Origin: Aquamicrobium aerolatum DSM 21857
Lineage (GTDB): Bacteria > Pseudomonadota > Alphaproteobacteria > Rhizobiales > Rhizobiaceae
Assembly (NCBI RefSeq): GCF_900113935.1
Contig: NZ_FORF01000011.1
Span: 62,001-126,000 of the forward strand
Reading direction: 5' to 3'
DNA length: 64,000 nt
Position 1 is the stretch's first letter; every line of letters begins with the position of its first letter. The notes under the pieces were generated by a model, which saw nothing but the letters and a program-made list of their open reading frames with translations, did no database searches and was not told the origin of the DNA. Both the position numbers and the translations under genes were made by a program. Shown piece after piece: positions 1 through 11,034 of this stretch.

Positions 1-1
1 C

Positions 2-544
2 AACAGTGCCATCTGCGGCCCCAACGATACGGTGCTGATCCCGCGCGGCGCGCAAAAGACCGACTGGGAAGTCGAGCTCGGCGTCGTCATCGGCAAGGGC
101 GGCAAATATATCGACCAGGCCGACGCCCTTGCCCATGTCGCCGGCTATTGCGTCGTCAACGACGTGTCCGAGCGGGACTTTCAGATGAACCGTGGTGGCA
201 CGTGGGACAAGGGCAAGGGCTGTGACACATTTGGGCCGGTTGGTCCGTGGCTGGTCACCCGCGACGAGATCGCCGATCCGCAGAACCTGGCGATGTGGCT
301 CGACATCGATGGCCAGCGCTGCCAGGACGGCTCGACCCGAACGATGATCTTCGATGTCGCCAGCCTTGTCAGCTATGTCAGCCAGTTCATGTCGCTGCAG
401 CCGGGTGATCTCATCTCGACCGGCACGCCCCCCGGCGTCGGCATGGGCATGAAACCGCCACGCTTCCTTGCGCCCGGCAACATCATGGAACTCGGCATTG
501 AGAGGCTCGGCACCCAGCGGCAAAGAGTTGAGGCCGACCGATAG
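2..544 (+). CDS. Fumarylacetoacetate hydrolase (FAH) family protein, 5' end outside window
   Basis: The 3' part of a FAH-superfamily gene; the open frame runs in from the window edge, so the start is missing. Family members are metal-dependent lyases, isomerases or hydrolases of 2-oxo acids. Seen here: WEVELGVVIG with the acidic metal ligands, WDKGKGCDTFGPVGPW, and the C-terminal LQPGDLISTGTPPGVGMG that closes the FAH fold. These resemble 2-hydroxyhepta-2,4-diene-1,7-dioate isomerase/ureidoglycolate lyase-type members, but the substrate cannot be read from sequence. The C-terminal tail is short and basic. It is followed by a tRNA on the opposite strand, so it is the last gene of its unit. Confidence 0.85.
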   Translation, partial: NSAICGPNDTVLIPRGAQKTDWEVELGVVIGKGGKYIDQADALAHVAGYCVVNDVSERDFQMNRGGTWDKGKGCDTFGPVGPWLVTRDEIADPQNLAMWLDIDGQRCQDGSTRTMIFDVASLVSYVSQFMSLQPGDLISTGTPPGVGMGMKPPRFLAPGNIMELGIERLGTQRQRVEADR

Positions 545-659
545 CGTCGCCCTCTTCCACGCCATCGCGCCCTGATGGGCAATCTGCCTGGCGCAATCGT
601 CTTGACGATTGTGCGGCCGACCGCCGGGCATGTTTAGCAGAGTGATCTTGTTGGGGATA

Positions 660-680
660 TCCGGAGTGCACATCTCCGGA
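660..680 (-). terminator. Hairpin downstream of tRNA-Leu (possible terminator)
   Basis: A 7-bp perfect stem (TCCGGAG / CTCCGGA) with a 7-nt loop lies about 8 nt beyond the CCA end of the tRNA. There is no clear U tract, so this could be a processing or termination structure. Weak call. Confidence 0.35.
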
Positions 681-687
681 AAGAGAA

Positions 688-772
688 TGGTGCCCAGGAG
701 AGGACTCGAACCTCCACGCCTCGCGGCACACGGACCTGAACCGTGCGCGTCTACCAATTCCGCCACCTGGGC
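688..772 (-). tRNA. tRNA-Leu (anticodon CAG)
   Basis: An 85-nt class II tRNA read on the minus strand. The acceptor stem GCCCAGG pairs with CCTGGGC, followed by discriminator A and an encoded CCA. The anticodon stem is CACGG/CCGTG with loop TTCAGGT, giving anticodon CAG for leucine CUG codons. The variable arm is long, as expected for Leu, and the T arm has TTCGAGT. It lies downstream of gpmA on the same strand, separated by a hairpin. Confidence 0.97.
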
Positions 773-916
773 AAGTGACCGCGTGAACAGCTTCGAAGGG
801 CTCGAAGCGAAGGTTCATGCGTGGTGCGCCGCCGATGTAAGCGGCAGCGCGCATTGTGTCAATGGGTATCTGGCGACAAAGTCTGCAATTGCGAAAAATC
901 CCTGCACAGCTGTGTT

Positions 917-939
917 GCCGCGCTCGTGAAGAGCGCGGC
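917..939 (-). terminator. Hairpin after gpmA
   Basis: A 9-bp GC-rich perfect stem (GCCGCGCTC / GAGCGCGGC) with a 5-nt loop sits about 10 nt beyond the gpmA stop codon on the minus strand. The poly-U tail is poor. It is the likely 3' end of the gpmA transcript. Confidence 0.5.
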
Positions 940-948
940 GCAGCCGGG

Positions 949-1569
949 TCAGCCGGCCAGCACTTCTTTCGAGGCAACCGTCGAATCTGCGTTCAGGCGG
1001 TAGATGATCGGCACACCCGTCGCGAGCTCGACATTGATCACCTCTTCGCGCGAAAGGCCTTCCAGCGCCATGATCAGCGAGCGCAGCGAATTGCCGTGAG
1101 CGGCAACCAGAACGGTCTCGCCGCGCAGCACGTGCGGCTGGATCGTGTGCATGTAATAGGGCCAGACGCGCGCGCCGGTATCGCGCAGGCTCTCGCCGCC
1201 GGGCGGAGGCACGTCATAGGAGCGACGCCAGACATGGACCTGATCCTCGCCCCACTTGGCGCGGGCATCGTCCTTGTTGAGCCCCGAAAGCTCGCCATAG
1301 TCGCGCTCATTGAGCGCTTCGTCGCGCACGGTGTCGAGATCAGACTGGCCGACGGCGTCGAGAATGTGCTGGCAGGTCAGCTGGGCGCGGCTGAGGGTTG
1401 AGGTGTAGGCAATATCGAACTTCAGCTCGCGGGCAGCCAGACGGGCGCCAGCGGCTTTTGCTTCACTGTGGCCGAGTTCGGTCAGGCTGGGATCGCGCCA
1501 GCCGGTGAAGAGATTCTTGAGGTTCCACTCACTTTGGCCGTGACGGACGAGGACCAGCGTTCCGGACAT
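949..1569 (-). CDS. gpmA: 2,3-bisphosphoglycerate-dependent phosphoglycerate mutase
   Basis: Interconverts 3- and 2-phosphoglycerate in glycolysis and gluconeogenesis (cytosol). The protein is 206 aa. It begins with [12 protein letters not shown], the RHG motif carrying the phosphorylated histidine, followed by [13 protein letters not shown]. The second catalytic histidine is in [13 protein letters not shown] (about residue 155). It is shorter than the roughly 250-aa E. coli enzyme, as is usual in rhizobia. It is the last protein gene of the minus-strand run dapB-gpmA, with 35 nt between the two, so co-transcription is likely. Confidence 0.96.
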   Translation of the reverse strand: MSGTLVLVRHGQSEWNLKNLFTGWRDPSLTELGHSEAKAAGARLAARELKFDIAYTSTLSRAQLTCQHILDAVGQSDLDTVRDEALNERDYGELSGLNKDDARAKWGEDQVHVWRRSYDVPPPGGESLRDTGARVWPYYMHTIQPHVLRGETVLVAAHGNSLRSLIMALEGLSREEVINVELATGVPIIYRLNADSTVASKEVLAG

Positions 1570-1604
1570 GCAGCAATACTCCGTTAGACGAATGGGATCA
1601 GAAT

Positions 1605-2413
1605 TCAGGCGCCGATGCCGAGCACGTCGCGCATGGAATAAAGGCCTGGCTTGCGCTCATGCGCCCAAAGGGCCGCCTTGACCGCGCCACGGGCAAACAG
1701 GCCGCGATCTTCGGCATGGTGCGACAGGACCAGACGTTCGCCGGCTCCCGCCAGGATCACCGAATGGTCGCCGACGACCGAGCCGCCGCGCAGGGAGGCA
1801 AAGCCGATGGTGCCCTCTTCACGCGCGCCGGTGATGCCATCGCGTCCGCGCACCGAGGCTTCCGACAGAACGACCTTGCGCCCGGCGGCAGCAGCTTCGC
1901 CCAGAAGGATGGCGGTGCCGGATGGCGCATCGACCTTGTGCTTGTGGTGCATCTCGACGATCTCGATGTCGAAATCGGCGGCGTTCAGCGCACGGGAAGC
2001 CTGTTCCACCAGCGCGGCCAAAAGATTGACGCCAAGGCTCATATTGCCGGATTTGACGATCGGCGCATGACGCGCTGCCGCAGCGATCTTGGCGTCGTCT
2101 TCTGACGTGCAGCCCGTGGTGCCGATGATGTGGGCAATGCGGGCCTGCGCGGCATAGCCGGCAAACTCGATTGTCGCCGCCGGGGTGGTGAAGTCAAGGA
2201 CACCATCTGCTGTTGCAAAGGTTGCGAGCGGATCGTCCGAAATCGCCACGCCGAGCGGGCCAACGCCGGCGAGCGTACCGGCATCCTCGCCGATCAGGGG
2301 CGAGCCGCTGCGCTCGACAGCGCCGACCAGCGTTGCGCCTTCGGTTTCATGAATGGCGCGAACCAGCGCGCGGCCCATGCGCCCACCAGCTCCGACGACA
2401 ACCAGACGCATGC

Positions 2414-2417
<4 letters not shown>
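1605..2417 (-). CDS. dapB: 4-hydroxy-tetrahydrodipicolinate reductase
   Basis: Reduces hydroxy-tetrahydrodipicolinate with NAD(P)H in the lysine and meso-diaminopimelate pathway. The protein is 270 aa. The N-terminal Rossmann motif is [12 protein letters not shown]. The signature [18 protein letters not shown] (about residues 152-169) holds the catalytic His and substrate-binding residues. The start overlaps the stop of the upstream ABC transporter by 4 nt, which indicates translational coupling. Confidence 0.97.
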
Positions 2418-4222
<1,805 letters not shown>

Positions 4223-4337
4223 CTTTGCGTCTGAAGCCAAACCACTGGTTTCCGAAACTGGTTCCTGTGCGTCTGGCTATGCCCTGTCGGGCCATCGGGT
4301 GCAATCGTCAATTGCCGGGCAGGTCGTCGCAATCGCG

Positions 4338-5339
4338 TCAGCCGTGCCGCCAGTGCCGCCCTGATGTGTCGACGCCAAAGCGCTGCGGCGTGCTGGCAAA
4401 TGCGCCCAGCCCGCGCAGCGCGGCCAGCGGTTCGGTGATGACATAGACCGGAATGTCGGCGATCATCTGGCTATGCGGAGCCTTGTCATTGAACGCTTCG
4501 CGGAAGCGCCCGCTCTTCAGCGTCGGCACGATCTTCTGGGCGATGCCACCGGTCAGGAACACGCCGCCCTTACTGGAAAAGATCAGCGCGAGGTCACCGG
4601 CAAGGCGGCCAAGGCAGGTGACGAAGATATCGAGCGCTTCCTGCGCCTGCCGGTCGGTGCCGTCCATCGCGGCGGAGGTTACCTGCGCCGGCAGGTTGAA
4701 GCCGGCGCTGACGCCGTCAGCTGCGCACACGGCCCGGTAGATATTCACCAGTCCGCGCCCGCACAGCATCTGCTCGGCCGAAATGCGGCCCTCGATGGTT
4801 TCGATGCGCGGAAAAACCTGCAGGTCGCGCGCGGTGCGGGGGCCGATATCGACATGGCCGCCTTCGCCGGGGATCGGGATCCAGATGTCGTTTGAATGAA
4901 CCAGACCGGCAACGCCCAGCCCGGTGCCCGGTCCCAGAACGACCCGGCGGCTGTAGGGCTCAGGCTCGCCGCCGCCGATCTTTTCCATCTGGTCGGGCCC
5001 GAGCGCCACCACGGCCAGAGCCTGCGCCTCGAAATCGTTGAGAACGATGATTTCATCAAGCCCGAGCGTTTCGAACATCTGGCGTGGACGCACCACCCAG
5101 GCGCTGTTGGTCAGCGCGATCTCGTCCCCTTCGACCGGCGCGGCAATCGCCAGCACTGCCGAACGCGGCATCACCGGGGTCTGATCGAGGACGATGGCGC
5201 GGATCGCTTCATCGAGGGTTTCGAAGCTGGCGCTGACAATCGTCGGAAATTCCAGTGGTTTGCCCGATGGCTCGGTCAGGATCGCAAACCGGGCGTTGGT
5301 GCCGCCAATGTCGCCGATGAGAACTGGAAATGTCAGCAT
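4338..5339 (-). CDS. glk: Glucokinase
   Basis: ATP-dependent phosphorylation of glucose to glucose-6-phosphate. The 333-aa protein has the phosphate 1 motif GDIGGTNARFA at residues 9-19, the VLNDFEA loop with the catalytic Asp, the glucose-binding VVLGPGTGLGVAGLV, and FLTGGIAQ in the C-terminal lobe. It lacks the zinc-binding CXCGXXGC motif of ROK proteins, so it belongs to the bacterial group-B glucokinases. It is 30 nt downstream of mgsA on the same strand. Confidence 0.95.
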   Translation of the reverse strand: MLTFPVLIGDIGGTNARFAILTEPSGKPLEFPTIVSASFETLDEAIRAIVLDQTPVMPRSAVLAIAAPVEGDEIALTNSAWVVRPRQMFETLGLDEIIVLNDFEAQALAVVALGPDQMEKIGGGEPEPYSRRVVLGPGTGLGVAGLVHSNDIWIPIPGEGGHVDIGPRTARDLQVFPRIETIEGRISAEQMLCGRGLVNIYRAVCAADGVSAGFNLPAQVTSAAMDGTDRQAQEALDIFVTCLGRLAGDLALIFSSKGGVFLTGGIAQKIVPTLKSGRFREAFNDKAPHSQMIADIPVYVITEPLAALRGLGAFASTPQRFGVDTSGRHWRHG

Positions 5340-5369
5340 GGTGTCGGCGGTCCGATCTGTTGTGCGTGC

Positions 5370-5753
5370 TCAGTGTGCCTCGTGCGCCTGCAGCACCATC
5401 CGGGCCGTCGCGACGTTCAGCGCGATGGGAATATCATAGTGCACGGCAAGTCGCATCAGTGCCTTGACGTCGACATCGTGGGGCATCGGTGTCAGCGGGT
5501 CGACGAGGAAGATGACCGCGTCAATCGCGCCTTCGGCGATCAGCGCGCCGATCTGCTGGTCACCGCCAAGCGGGCCGCTCCGCAAGGCGCGCACCTTGAG
5601 CTTGGGATAGGCATCGCTGATGCGATGGCCGGTGGTTCCGGTCGCCACAATGTCGCAGCGTTCCAGCAAGGGCAGGTACGCAGCGCAGAATTGAACCAGA
5701 TCGTCCTTCTTGGCGTCGTGTGCGATCAACGCAAGGCGCAGCCTGTCAGCCAC
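5370..5753 (-). CDS. mgsA: Methylglyoxal synthase
   Basis: Converts dihydroxyacetone phosphate to methylglyoxal and phosphate, a bypass that relieves sugar-phosphate stress. The 127-aa protein begins [14 protein letters not shown] and contains [15 protein letters not shown] with the catalytic Asp, then [17 protein letters not shown]. It is shorter than the 152-aa E. coli enzyme but covers the core. The start is GTG, with AGGA 5-8 nt upstream supporting it. It neighbours glk, so sugar entry and overflow are encoded together. Confidence 0.94.
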   Translation of the reverse strand: MADRLRLALIAHDAKKDDLVQFCAAYLPLLERCDIVATGTTGHRISDAYPKLKVRALRSGPLGGDQQIGALIAEGAIDAVIFLVDPLTPMPHDVDVKALMRLAVHYDIPIALNVATARMVLQAHEAH

Positions 5754-5822
5754 TTCATCCTACCAGTCTGTGATTAAATCGATTAGCATCGTCTTAGGGT
5801 GCCGTAACGCGACCTGTCAAGA

Positions 5823-6851
5823 TCAGTTGCCGGGCCTGCCAAACGGAAGCGGGATGCTGCTCTCGGGCGTGGGTGCAAAGGCGCTGGCCGAAACCGGCGA
5901 ACTGGCAGCCGCGGCGGCGAGGGTCCGTCCGCTCCCGGTCACCGTCACCAGCGCTTCCGATGCTGGCGCCGGCGCGGCGGCAACTGCCTGGCAAGCTGCC
6001 GGCAATGCGGAAAGGCGCATCACGTCGCGAGCGCGTGGCTTGGCGGGGCCGGTGGCCGGCTTCCACGGCTCGTCAGTGAACCACCAGGCCAAGGAGGCAT
6101 CGCAGCCGTCGCTCTTGGGCACTGCCTCCTGCTTTTTGCAGCCGTTCGATCCGGCCGGGCAGGCGATACGCACGTGAAAATGCGCGTCATGGCCCCAGAT
6201 CGGGCGCACCTTGCGCAGCCAGGAGCGATCTCCTGTCACCGTGTCGCACAGCTTCTTCTTGATGCCCGGGTGAACCAGCACGCGCTCGACATTCGGATAG
6301 CTGGCGGTGCGTTTCAACACCGCTGCATGGGCGGGCGTCCACTTGCGGTCGTCAACATAAAGCGATTTGGGCTTGAGCAGAGAGACGAATTCCATCGTCT
6401 CGCGCTGTGCCTTGGTCAGGCGCTGCCCGGCAGGCATCGGCACAAACCAGATATCGGCGTCGAGCCCGATCTGGTGGGAGGCGTGGCCCGACAGCATCGG
6501 CCCGCCGCGTGGCTGCGAGATATCGCCAAGCAGGAGCCCCGGCCAGCCGTCCTGAACCGCTTCGCGCGACAGGCGCTCCAGCGTGGCGATCATTTCCGGG
6601 TGACCCCAGCGGCGGTTGCGCGACAGCCGCATTGCCTGCCAGTTTGGCCCGTCCTCGGCGATCGCGACGCCGCCGCCGAAGCAGCCTTTGGAGTAGGTGC
6701 CGTGAGCGGCCGCCTGCGACAAGGCCGGCAGGCGCTGCGCACCAAACACTTCTTTCGCCAAGGGATCGGCGCTGGCGGGAGCCGCCGTCAGCATGGCTGC
6801 AACGCCACCAAGGGCGAGCACGGTGCGCCGGATCGACGATTTCACAAACAT
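5823..6851 (-). CDS. mepA: Penicillin-insensitive murein endopeptidase
   Basis: A periplasmic zinc LAS-family peptidase that cuts D-Ala-mDAP cross-links in peptidoglycan. The signal peptide is clear (basic start, hydrophobic core, cleavage near APASA-DP). Zinc-site motifs are HASHQIGLDADIW and WGHDAHFHVRIACP. A cysteine-rich C-terminal half and an Ala/Pro-rich tail follow the catalytic core. The ATG at 6851 is chosen because GGAG lies about 8 nt upstream and the signal peptide then begins correctly; a frame extension upstream to 6887 is less likely. It is 342 aa. Confidence 0.93.
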   Translation of the reverse strand: MFVKSSIRRTVLALGGVAAMLTAAPASADPLAKEVFGAQRLPALSQAAAHGTYSKGCFGGGVAIAEDGPNWQAMRLSRNRRWGHPEMIATLERLSREAVQDGWPGLLLGDISQPRGGPMLSGHASHQIGLDADIWFVPMPAGQRLTKAQRETMEFVSLLKPKSLYVDDRKWTPAHAAVLKRTASYPNVERVLVHPGIKKKLCDTVTGDRSWLRKVRPIWGHDAHFHVRIACPAGSNGCKKQEAVPKSDGCDASLAWWFTDEPWKPATGPAKPRARDVMRLSALPAACQAVAAAPAPASEALVTVTGSGRTLAAAAASSPVSASAFAPTPESSIPLPFGRPGN

Positions 6852-6909
6852 GCAAGAAACTCCGATCAAACGCCCCCGCACGATCACGCCAAGCTTGCGG
6901 ATGGCACGG

Positions 6910-7812
6910 TTAATGGCTTCCTAACAATACGCGATTGCCACCACGATAAGTTCCGTCGGCCCACATTGCCTGAAGCGCCGTGCGATAGTCAGGATACACG
7001 AATCTATACCCTTCCGCTTTCAGTGCATCGTTGGCGGCGCGCTTGGTTTCTTCGTAGAAGGATCGTCCCATCGGCGACAGATCGGCATCCTCGAATGCAA
7101 TTTCAGGGGGAGGCGCAACGCCCATCAAGTCCGCCGCGAAGGTGACGACATCTTCTGCCGGTGCAGGAAGATCGTCGCTGAAATTATAGACGCCTCCGCG
7201 ATTGCCCTGCGCCAGAAGCAAGGTTGCGCCTGCAATGTCGTCGACATGAATGCGATTGAACACCTGTCCCGGCTTGATGATCCGCCGCGCCGTGCCGCTT
7301 TCCAGATTGGCCAATGCGTTGCGACCCGGACCGTAAATTCCCGCAATGCGCATGATGGCGACGGGGACGCCGATTTCGCGCCCCAGCGCCTGCCAGGCAA
7401 GTTCGGCATCGAGGCGTTGGCGCGAGTGTCGCGACACCGGATCGCAGATCGCGTCCTCGCTGATCCAGCGTCCCTCATGATCGCCATAGACGCTCAACGT
7501 CGAGTAATAGCCGATCCAGCGCAGGTGCGGCATTGCGGTTGCAATCGCCGCGCGCGCGACAGCCAGAACCGGATCATCGCCGTTGGGGGCGATCGATATC
7601 AGCACATGCGTCGTCCGCTTCAGCTCTTCGACAAGATCACCGCTTGCCGTGGATCCATCAAACACAAACGGCGCGATTCCACCGCCTTGCAACGCGGAAA
7701 AATTCTCCGCCCTGCGTGTCGTGCCGGCAATGTGGGCGCCGTCGCGCCGGGCCAGCGCCGCGAAAGCCTTTGCACTGTATCCGGCGCCGAACAGGAAATA
7801 GCGGGATGTCAT
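6910..7812 (-). CDS. NAD-dependent epimerase/dehydratase family protein (YeeZ-like)
   Basis: A 300-aa extended/atypical SDR with N-terminal nucleotide-binding [13 protein letters not shown]. The segment [15 protein letters not shown] holds the usual active-site Ser/Tyr area, and [13 protein letters not shown] and [11 protein letters not shown] are typical of sugar-nucleotide epimerase relatives. The real substrate is unknown. Its start overlaps the queG stop by 4 nt, so it is translated coupled to queG. Confidence 0.8.
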   Translation of the reverse strand: MTSRYFLFGAGYSAKAFAALARRDGAHIAGTTRRAENFSALQGGGIAPFVFDGSTASGDLVEELKRTTHVLISIAPNGDDPVLAVARAAIATAMPHLRWIGYYSTLSVYGDHEGRWISEDAICDPVSRHSRQRLDAELAWQALGREIGVPVAIMRIAGIYGPGRNALANLESGTARRIIKPGQVFNRIHVDDIAGATLLLAQGNRGGVYNFSDDLPAPAEDVVTFAADLMGVAPPPEIAFEDADLSPMGRSFYEETKRAANDALKAEGYRFVYPDYRTALQAMWADGTYRGGNRVLLGSH

Positions 7813-8978
7813 GGCAAGACCTCTTCTTTGTAACTCTCAGGCGCGCCGAACTCGGCCAGCACTTCGGCATCGGTTTCCAGCAACATCATGTCGCGCGTGT
7901 CGGCCTCGAACTCGGTTGCCGACAAAAGGCGCGACAAGGCCCACACCGCAGCCCCACGCACCAGCGGCGAAGCATCGCCCAGAAGCGTCCTGACTTGCGG
8001 CACCAGCGCCATCTCGCCCGAGTTTCCCGCTGCGATCAGCACATTGCGAATGAAGCGATCGCGCCCGATGCGTTTGACCGGCGAGCCTGAAAACAGCGCG
8101 CGAAAACCTGCATCGTCGAGGCCGATCAGGTCGGCGATCCTTGGCTCGCGCAGGTCTTCCCGCGCCACCAGCTTGGCTTCCGATGCGGTGCGGGCAAACT
8201 TGTTCCACGGGCAGGCGGCAAGGCAGTCGTCGCAACCATAGATGCGGTTGCCGATCGCTTCGCGGAATTCGTGCGGGATCGGTCCCTTGTTCTCGATGGT
8301 CAGGTAAGAGATGCAGCGCCGCGCGTCGATCTGGTACGGGGCGGGAAACGCCCCGGTCGGGCAGGCATCGAGACAGGCGCGGCACGAGCCGCATTGCCCG
8401 CGTGGATCAGGCGCATCGGCGGCAAGGTCCGCCTCGGTGAAGATCGAGGCGAGAAACAGCCAGGAGCCGAAATCACGGCTCACCAGATTGGTGTGCTTGC
8501 CCTGCCAGCCGATCCCAGCAGCTTCCGCCAGCGGCTTTTCCATCACCGGTGCGGTGTCGACAAACACTTTCACCTGCGCGCCGGTTCGCGCGGCAAATTT
8601 CTGCGCCAGTTCCTTCAGCTTGCCCTTGATGACGTCGTGATAATCGCGATGGCGGGCATAGACGGAAATCGCGGCGCGATCCTTGCGCTGCAAGAGCGCG
8701 CGTGGATCGTGGTCCGGGCCGTAATTCATCGCCAGCATGATGACGGAGCGCACGTCGGGCCACAGGCTGCGCGGATCGCCGCGCCGGTCGGCGGTCTCGG
8801 CCATCCACTCCATCGACCCATGGCGCTGCGCCTCGATGAACTCGTGCAGTCGCCCGTATGCGAGCGGTGTTGCGCCCGGCTTGGTGATGGAGATAACGTC
8901 GAAGCCAAGCTTTTCCGCTTCAGCGTTGAGAAAACCCCGAAGCCGGTCCTGCTGGACTGGGCTCAGGTCGCAGGCCAT
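7809..8978 (-). CDS. queG: Epoxyqueuosine reductase
   Basis: A cobalamin-dependent iron-sulfur enzyme that performs the last step of tRNA queuosine synthesis (epoxyqueuosine to queuosine). The 389-aa protein has two ferredoxin-like clusters, [17 protein letters not shown] and [16 protein letters not shown], and the conserved [16 protein letters not shown] region. A C-terminal HEAT-like segment ([11 protein letters not shown]) follows. The start codon overlaps the stop of the upstream GST gene by one base (TGATG), an operon-like junction. Confidence 0.95.
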   Translation of the reverse strand: MACDLSPVQQDRLRGFLNAEAEKLGFDVISITKPGATPLAYGRLHEFIEAQRHGSMEWMAETADRRGDPRSLWPDVRSVIMLAMNYGPDHDPRALLQRKDRAAISVYARHRDYHDVIKGKLKELAQKFAARTGAQVKVFVDTAPVMEKPLAEAAGIGWQGKHTNLVSRDFGSWLFLASIFTEADLAADAPDPRGQCGSCRACLDACPTGAFPAPYQIDARRCISYLTIENKGPIPHEFREAIGNRIYGCDDCLAACPWNKFARTASEAKLVAREDLREPRIADLIGLDDAGFRALFSGSPVKRIGRDRFIRNVLIAAGNSGEMALVPQVRTLLGDASPLVRGAAVWALSRLLSATEFEADTRDMMLLETDAEVLAEFGAPESYKEEVLP

Positions 8979-9670
8979 CAGAAATCCAGATCGGCGTAAT
9001 GCGAGGTCGGGGTTAGGCCCCGCACCCGATCGGCCAGCAGCGGGCGGAAGGAGGGACGCGATTTCATGCGCGTGTACCAGTCCTTGGCCGCCGGATATTC
9101 CGACCAGTTGATCTCGCCGAGATAGTCGAGCACGGACAGTGAAGCCGCCCCGGCCATGTCGGCATAGGTGAGGCGCGCGCCGGCGAGCCAGTTGCGGGTT
9201 CCGGCCAGCCAGTTGGTGTATTTCATGTGCTGGCGGACATTGGCGCGTGCGGCGCGCAGGGCCGTCGAATCGGGCGAGCCGCCGCCAAATTCTGCGCCCA
9301 TTACCGGCTTCAGGACGCGCTCGCGCACAAGGTGGCGAACGACGTCCGCCTCCATCTTCACCAGATACCAGTCGACCAGCCTGCGGATTTCCGCGCGCAC
9401 GAACGGGTCTTCGGCAAAAAGCCGCCGGTCGCGCTTCAGAACGCCCCGCGTCTCATCGAGATATTCGGCGATCACCGTTGCCCCGACAATCGGCGTGTCG
9501 CCCTCGGCCAGCAGTACCGGCAAGGTCGCGGCGGGGTTGAGCGAAAGGAACTCCCGGCGGCGCAGCCAGGGCTTTTCCTCGATCAGAGCAAGTTCCTCCC
9601 CGTACTCCCCGAAGGAGACGCGGACAAAACGGCAATTGGCAAATAGCGGGTGATGAAACAGGGTCAGCAT
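8978..9670 (-). CDS. Glutathione S-transferase family protein
   Basis: A 230-aa GST-like protein. The thioredoxin-fold N-terminus is [18 protein letters not shown], with [11 protein letters not shown] (cis-Pro loop) and a helical C-terminal domain ending near [14 protein letters not shown]. The active-site position is HPLFANC rather than a clear Ser/Tyr/Cys motif, so catalytic class is uncertain. The ATG at 9670 is preferred over an upstream TTG at 9706 because the fold begins there. It is first in a queG-containing unit. Confidence 0.85.
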   Translation of the reverse strand: MLTLFHHPLFANCRFVRVSFGEYGEELALIEEKPWLRRREFLSLNPAATLPVLLAEGDTPIVGATVIAEYLDETRGVLKRDRRLFAEDPFVRAEIRRLVDWYLVKMEADVVRHLVRERVLKPVMGAEFGGGSPDSTALRAARANVRQHMKYTNWLAGTRNWLAGARLTYADMAGAASLSVLDYLGEINWSEYPAAKDWYTRMKSRPSFRPLLADRVRGLTPTSHYADLDF

Positions 9671-9826
9671 GGTTTCGTGGAGAACAGAACGTTCTGGCCT
9701 TTTCAAGGCGGCGCAGTTAAGTCTCGAACCCGTTTTTGAGTCGAGCGCGAGGGTGTCACGACCTATAGGCGCTCAACTATTTCCTGACAAGCAACCCCTC
9801 TTCGCCAACGTCCGGGAGTCGCGAGC

Positions 9827-10633
9827 ATGAGCGAACAGACCATCGTCGGAGCAGCAATTCTCGGCATCGTCGAGGGGCTGACGGAATATATTCCGGTCTC
9901 TTCAACGGCGCATATCCTGCTGCTGGGTCATTTTCTCGGCTTCGAATCGACCGGCAAGGTTTTCGAGGTGGTGATCCAGCTTGGCGCTGTGCTGGCGATG
10001 CTGACGCTTTATTTCTGGCGGCTGTGGGACATGGTTGTGAAGCTGCCGTCGGATCGCTCTACCCAATTGTTTGTACTCGGCATTCTGATCGCCTTTCTGC
10101 CTGCCGCAATCATCGGCGTGATGGCGCATGGCTTCATCAAGAACGTGCTTTTCGAGACACCGATTCTCATCTGCGTCATGCTGATTCTGGGCGGTTTCAT
10201 CCTGTTGTGGGTCGATCAGCGCAAGGTCGAGCCGAAATATACCGACGCGGCGGCATTTCCACTGTCGGTCTATCTGAAAATCGGCCTGTTCCAGTGTCTT
10301 GCAATGATTCCAGGCACTTCGCGGTCGGGCGCGACCATCGTCGGGGCGCTGCTTTCGGGGACCGACAAGCGTTCGGCGGCCGAATTCTCGTTCTTTCTTG
10401 CCATGCCGACCATGGCGGGGGCGTTTGTCTACGACCTCTACAAGAACTGGCACATCCTGTCGCCCGACGATCTGCCGATCATAGGGACCGGCTTTGTCTT
10501 CGCCTTCATCGCGGCGGTGCTGGTGATCCGCAAACTGCTCGATTACGTCTCGCGCAAGGGATACACGCTGTTTGCCTACTGGCGCATACTGGTCGGCGCG
10601 CTCGGCCTTATCGGATTGATCTTGTTGGGATGA
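9827..10633 (+). CDS. uppP: Undecaprenyl-diphosphatase
   Basis: An integral membrane phosphatase that recycles undecaprenyl diphosphate to the monophosphate lipid carrier for peptidoglycan and other glycans; also called BacA for bacitracin resistance. The 268-aa protein shows the two family motifs: [14 protein letters not shown] near the N-terminus and [19 protein letters not shown] around residues 163-181. About seven to eight hydrophobic segments are present. It is a monocistronic unit on the plus strand followed by a very strong hairpin. Confidence 0.97.
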   Translation: MSEQTIVGAAILGIVEGLTEYIPVSSTAHILLLGHFLGFESTGKVFEVVIQLGAVLAMLTLYFWRLWDMVVKLPSDRSTQLFVLGILIAFLPAAIIGVMAHGFIKNVLFETPILICVMLILGGFILLWVDQRKVEPKYTDAAAFPLSVYLKIGLFQCLAMIPGTSRSGATIVGALLSGTDKRSAAEFSFFLAMPTMAGAFVYDLYKNWHILSPDDLPIIGTGFVFAFIAAVLVIRKLLDYVSRKGYTLFAYWRILVGALGLIGLILLG

Positions 10634-10637
10634 TAAG

Positions 10638-10669
10638 GCGCGCGGGTTCGTGGCCCCGAACCCGCGCGC
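10638..10669 (+). terminator. Strong hairpin after uppP
   Basis: A perfect 13-bp stem (GCGCGCGGGTTCG pairing with its complement) with a 6-nt loop begins 5 nt after the uppP stop codon. There is no U run, but stability alone makes it a likely transcript end or 3' stabiliser. Confidence 0.6.
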
Positions 10670-10971
10670 GCGCTCCCCGCAGCGCGTATAGGTCAGATAT
10701 CAACTTCCCTGTACAGGGTATAATGCTCATGTAATTGATCGCGAATCACAAGTTCGCAAGGCTGCCGTAGGGGAATTACCCACAGGTGGATGAGTTTCGT
10801 CGTTTTCCGAAAGTGGATACGTTTTACATCCTCTTGGTTTTATTATGGAAATTCCCTGTTTTCGGGCATTTTCAGAGCAGCGTTCAGCCAGAATTTGTCC
10901 AAAACATTTTCAAGCTGCAAAACTGATGTGAAAATTTGTCCGGATTTCCATGTTCATTGTTTTCCAGCGCC
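10670..10971. other. Unassigned AT-richer intergenic stretch
   Basis: About 300 bases without a convincing gene, clearly more AT-rich than the surrounding DNA. It holds a 12-bp palindrome CCCTGTACAGGG at 10707-10718, a DnaA-box-like TTACCCACA at 10776-10784 (one mismatch to TTATCCACA) and runs of T. A 99-codon frame crosses it but has no family likeness, no good ribosome binding site, and runs through the next gene's terminator. It lies between two convergent genes, so a promoter is not required here. Confidence 0.4.
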
Positions 10972-11010
10972 AAAAAAGAATGTCCGCGCCGGGCATGACG
11001 CGGACATTCT
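10972..11010 (-). terminator. Rho-independent terminator of the NDUFA9-like gene
   Basis: A 12-bp perfect stem (AGAATGTCCGCG with its complement) and 10-nt loop; on the minus strand it is followed by a run of T. It sits about 25 nt beyond the stop codon of the gene ending at 11035. Confidence 0.85.
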
Positions 11011-11034
11011 TACATCATTGATGATAGCTGCGCG

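Noticed and set aside
856-1401. 181-codon plus-strand frame opposite gpmA
   Set aside because: Antisense to a clear phosphoglycerate mutase; no domain support.
10776-10784. Chromosome replication origin at the DnaA-box-like motif
   Set aside because: Only one near-match and one weak box, and none of the usual origin neighbours that I know (hemE, dnaA, parAB, gidA) are in the window.
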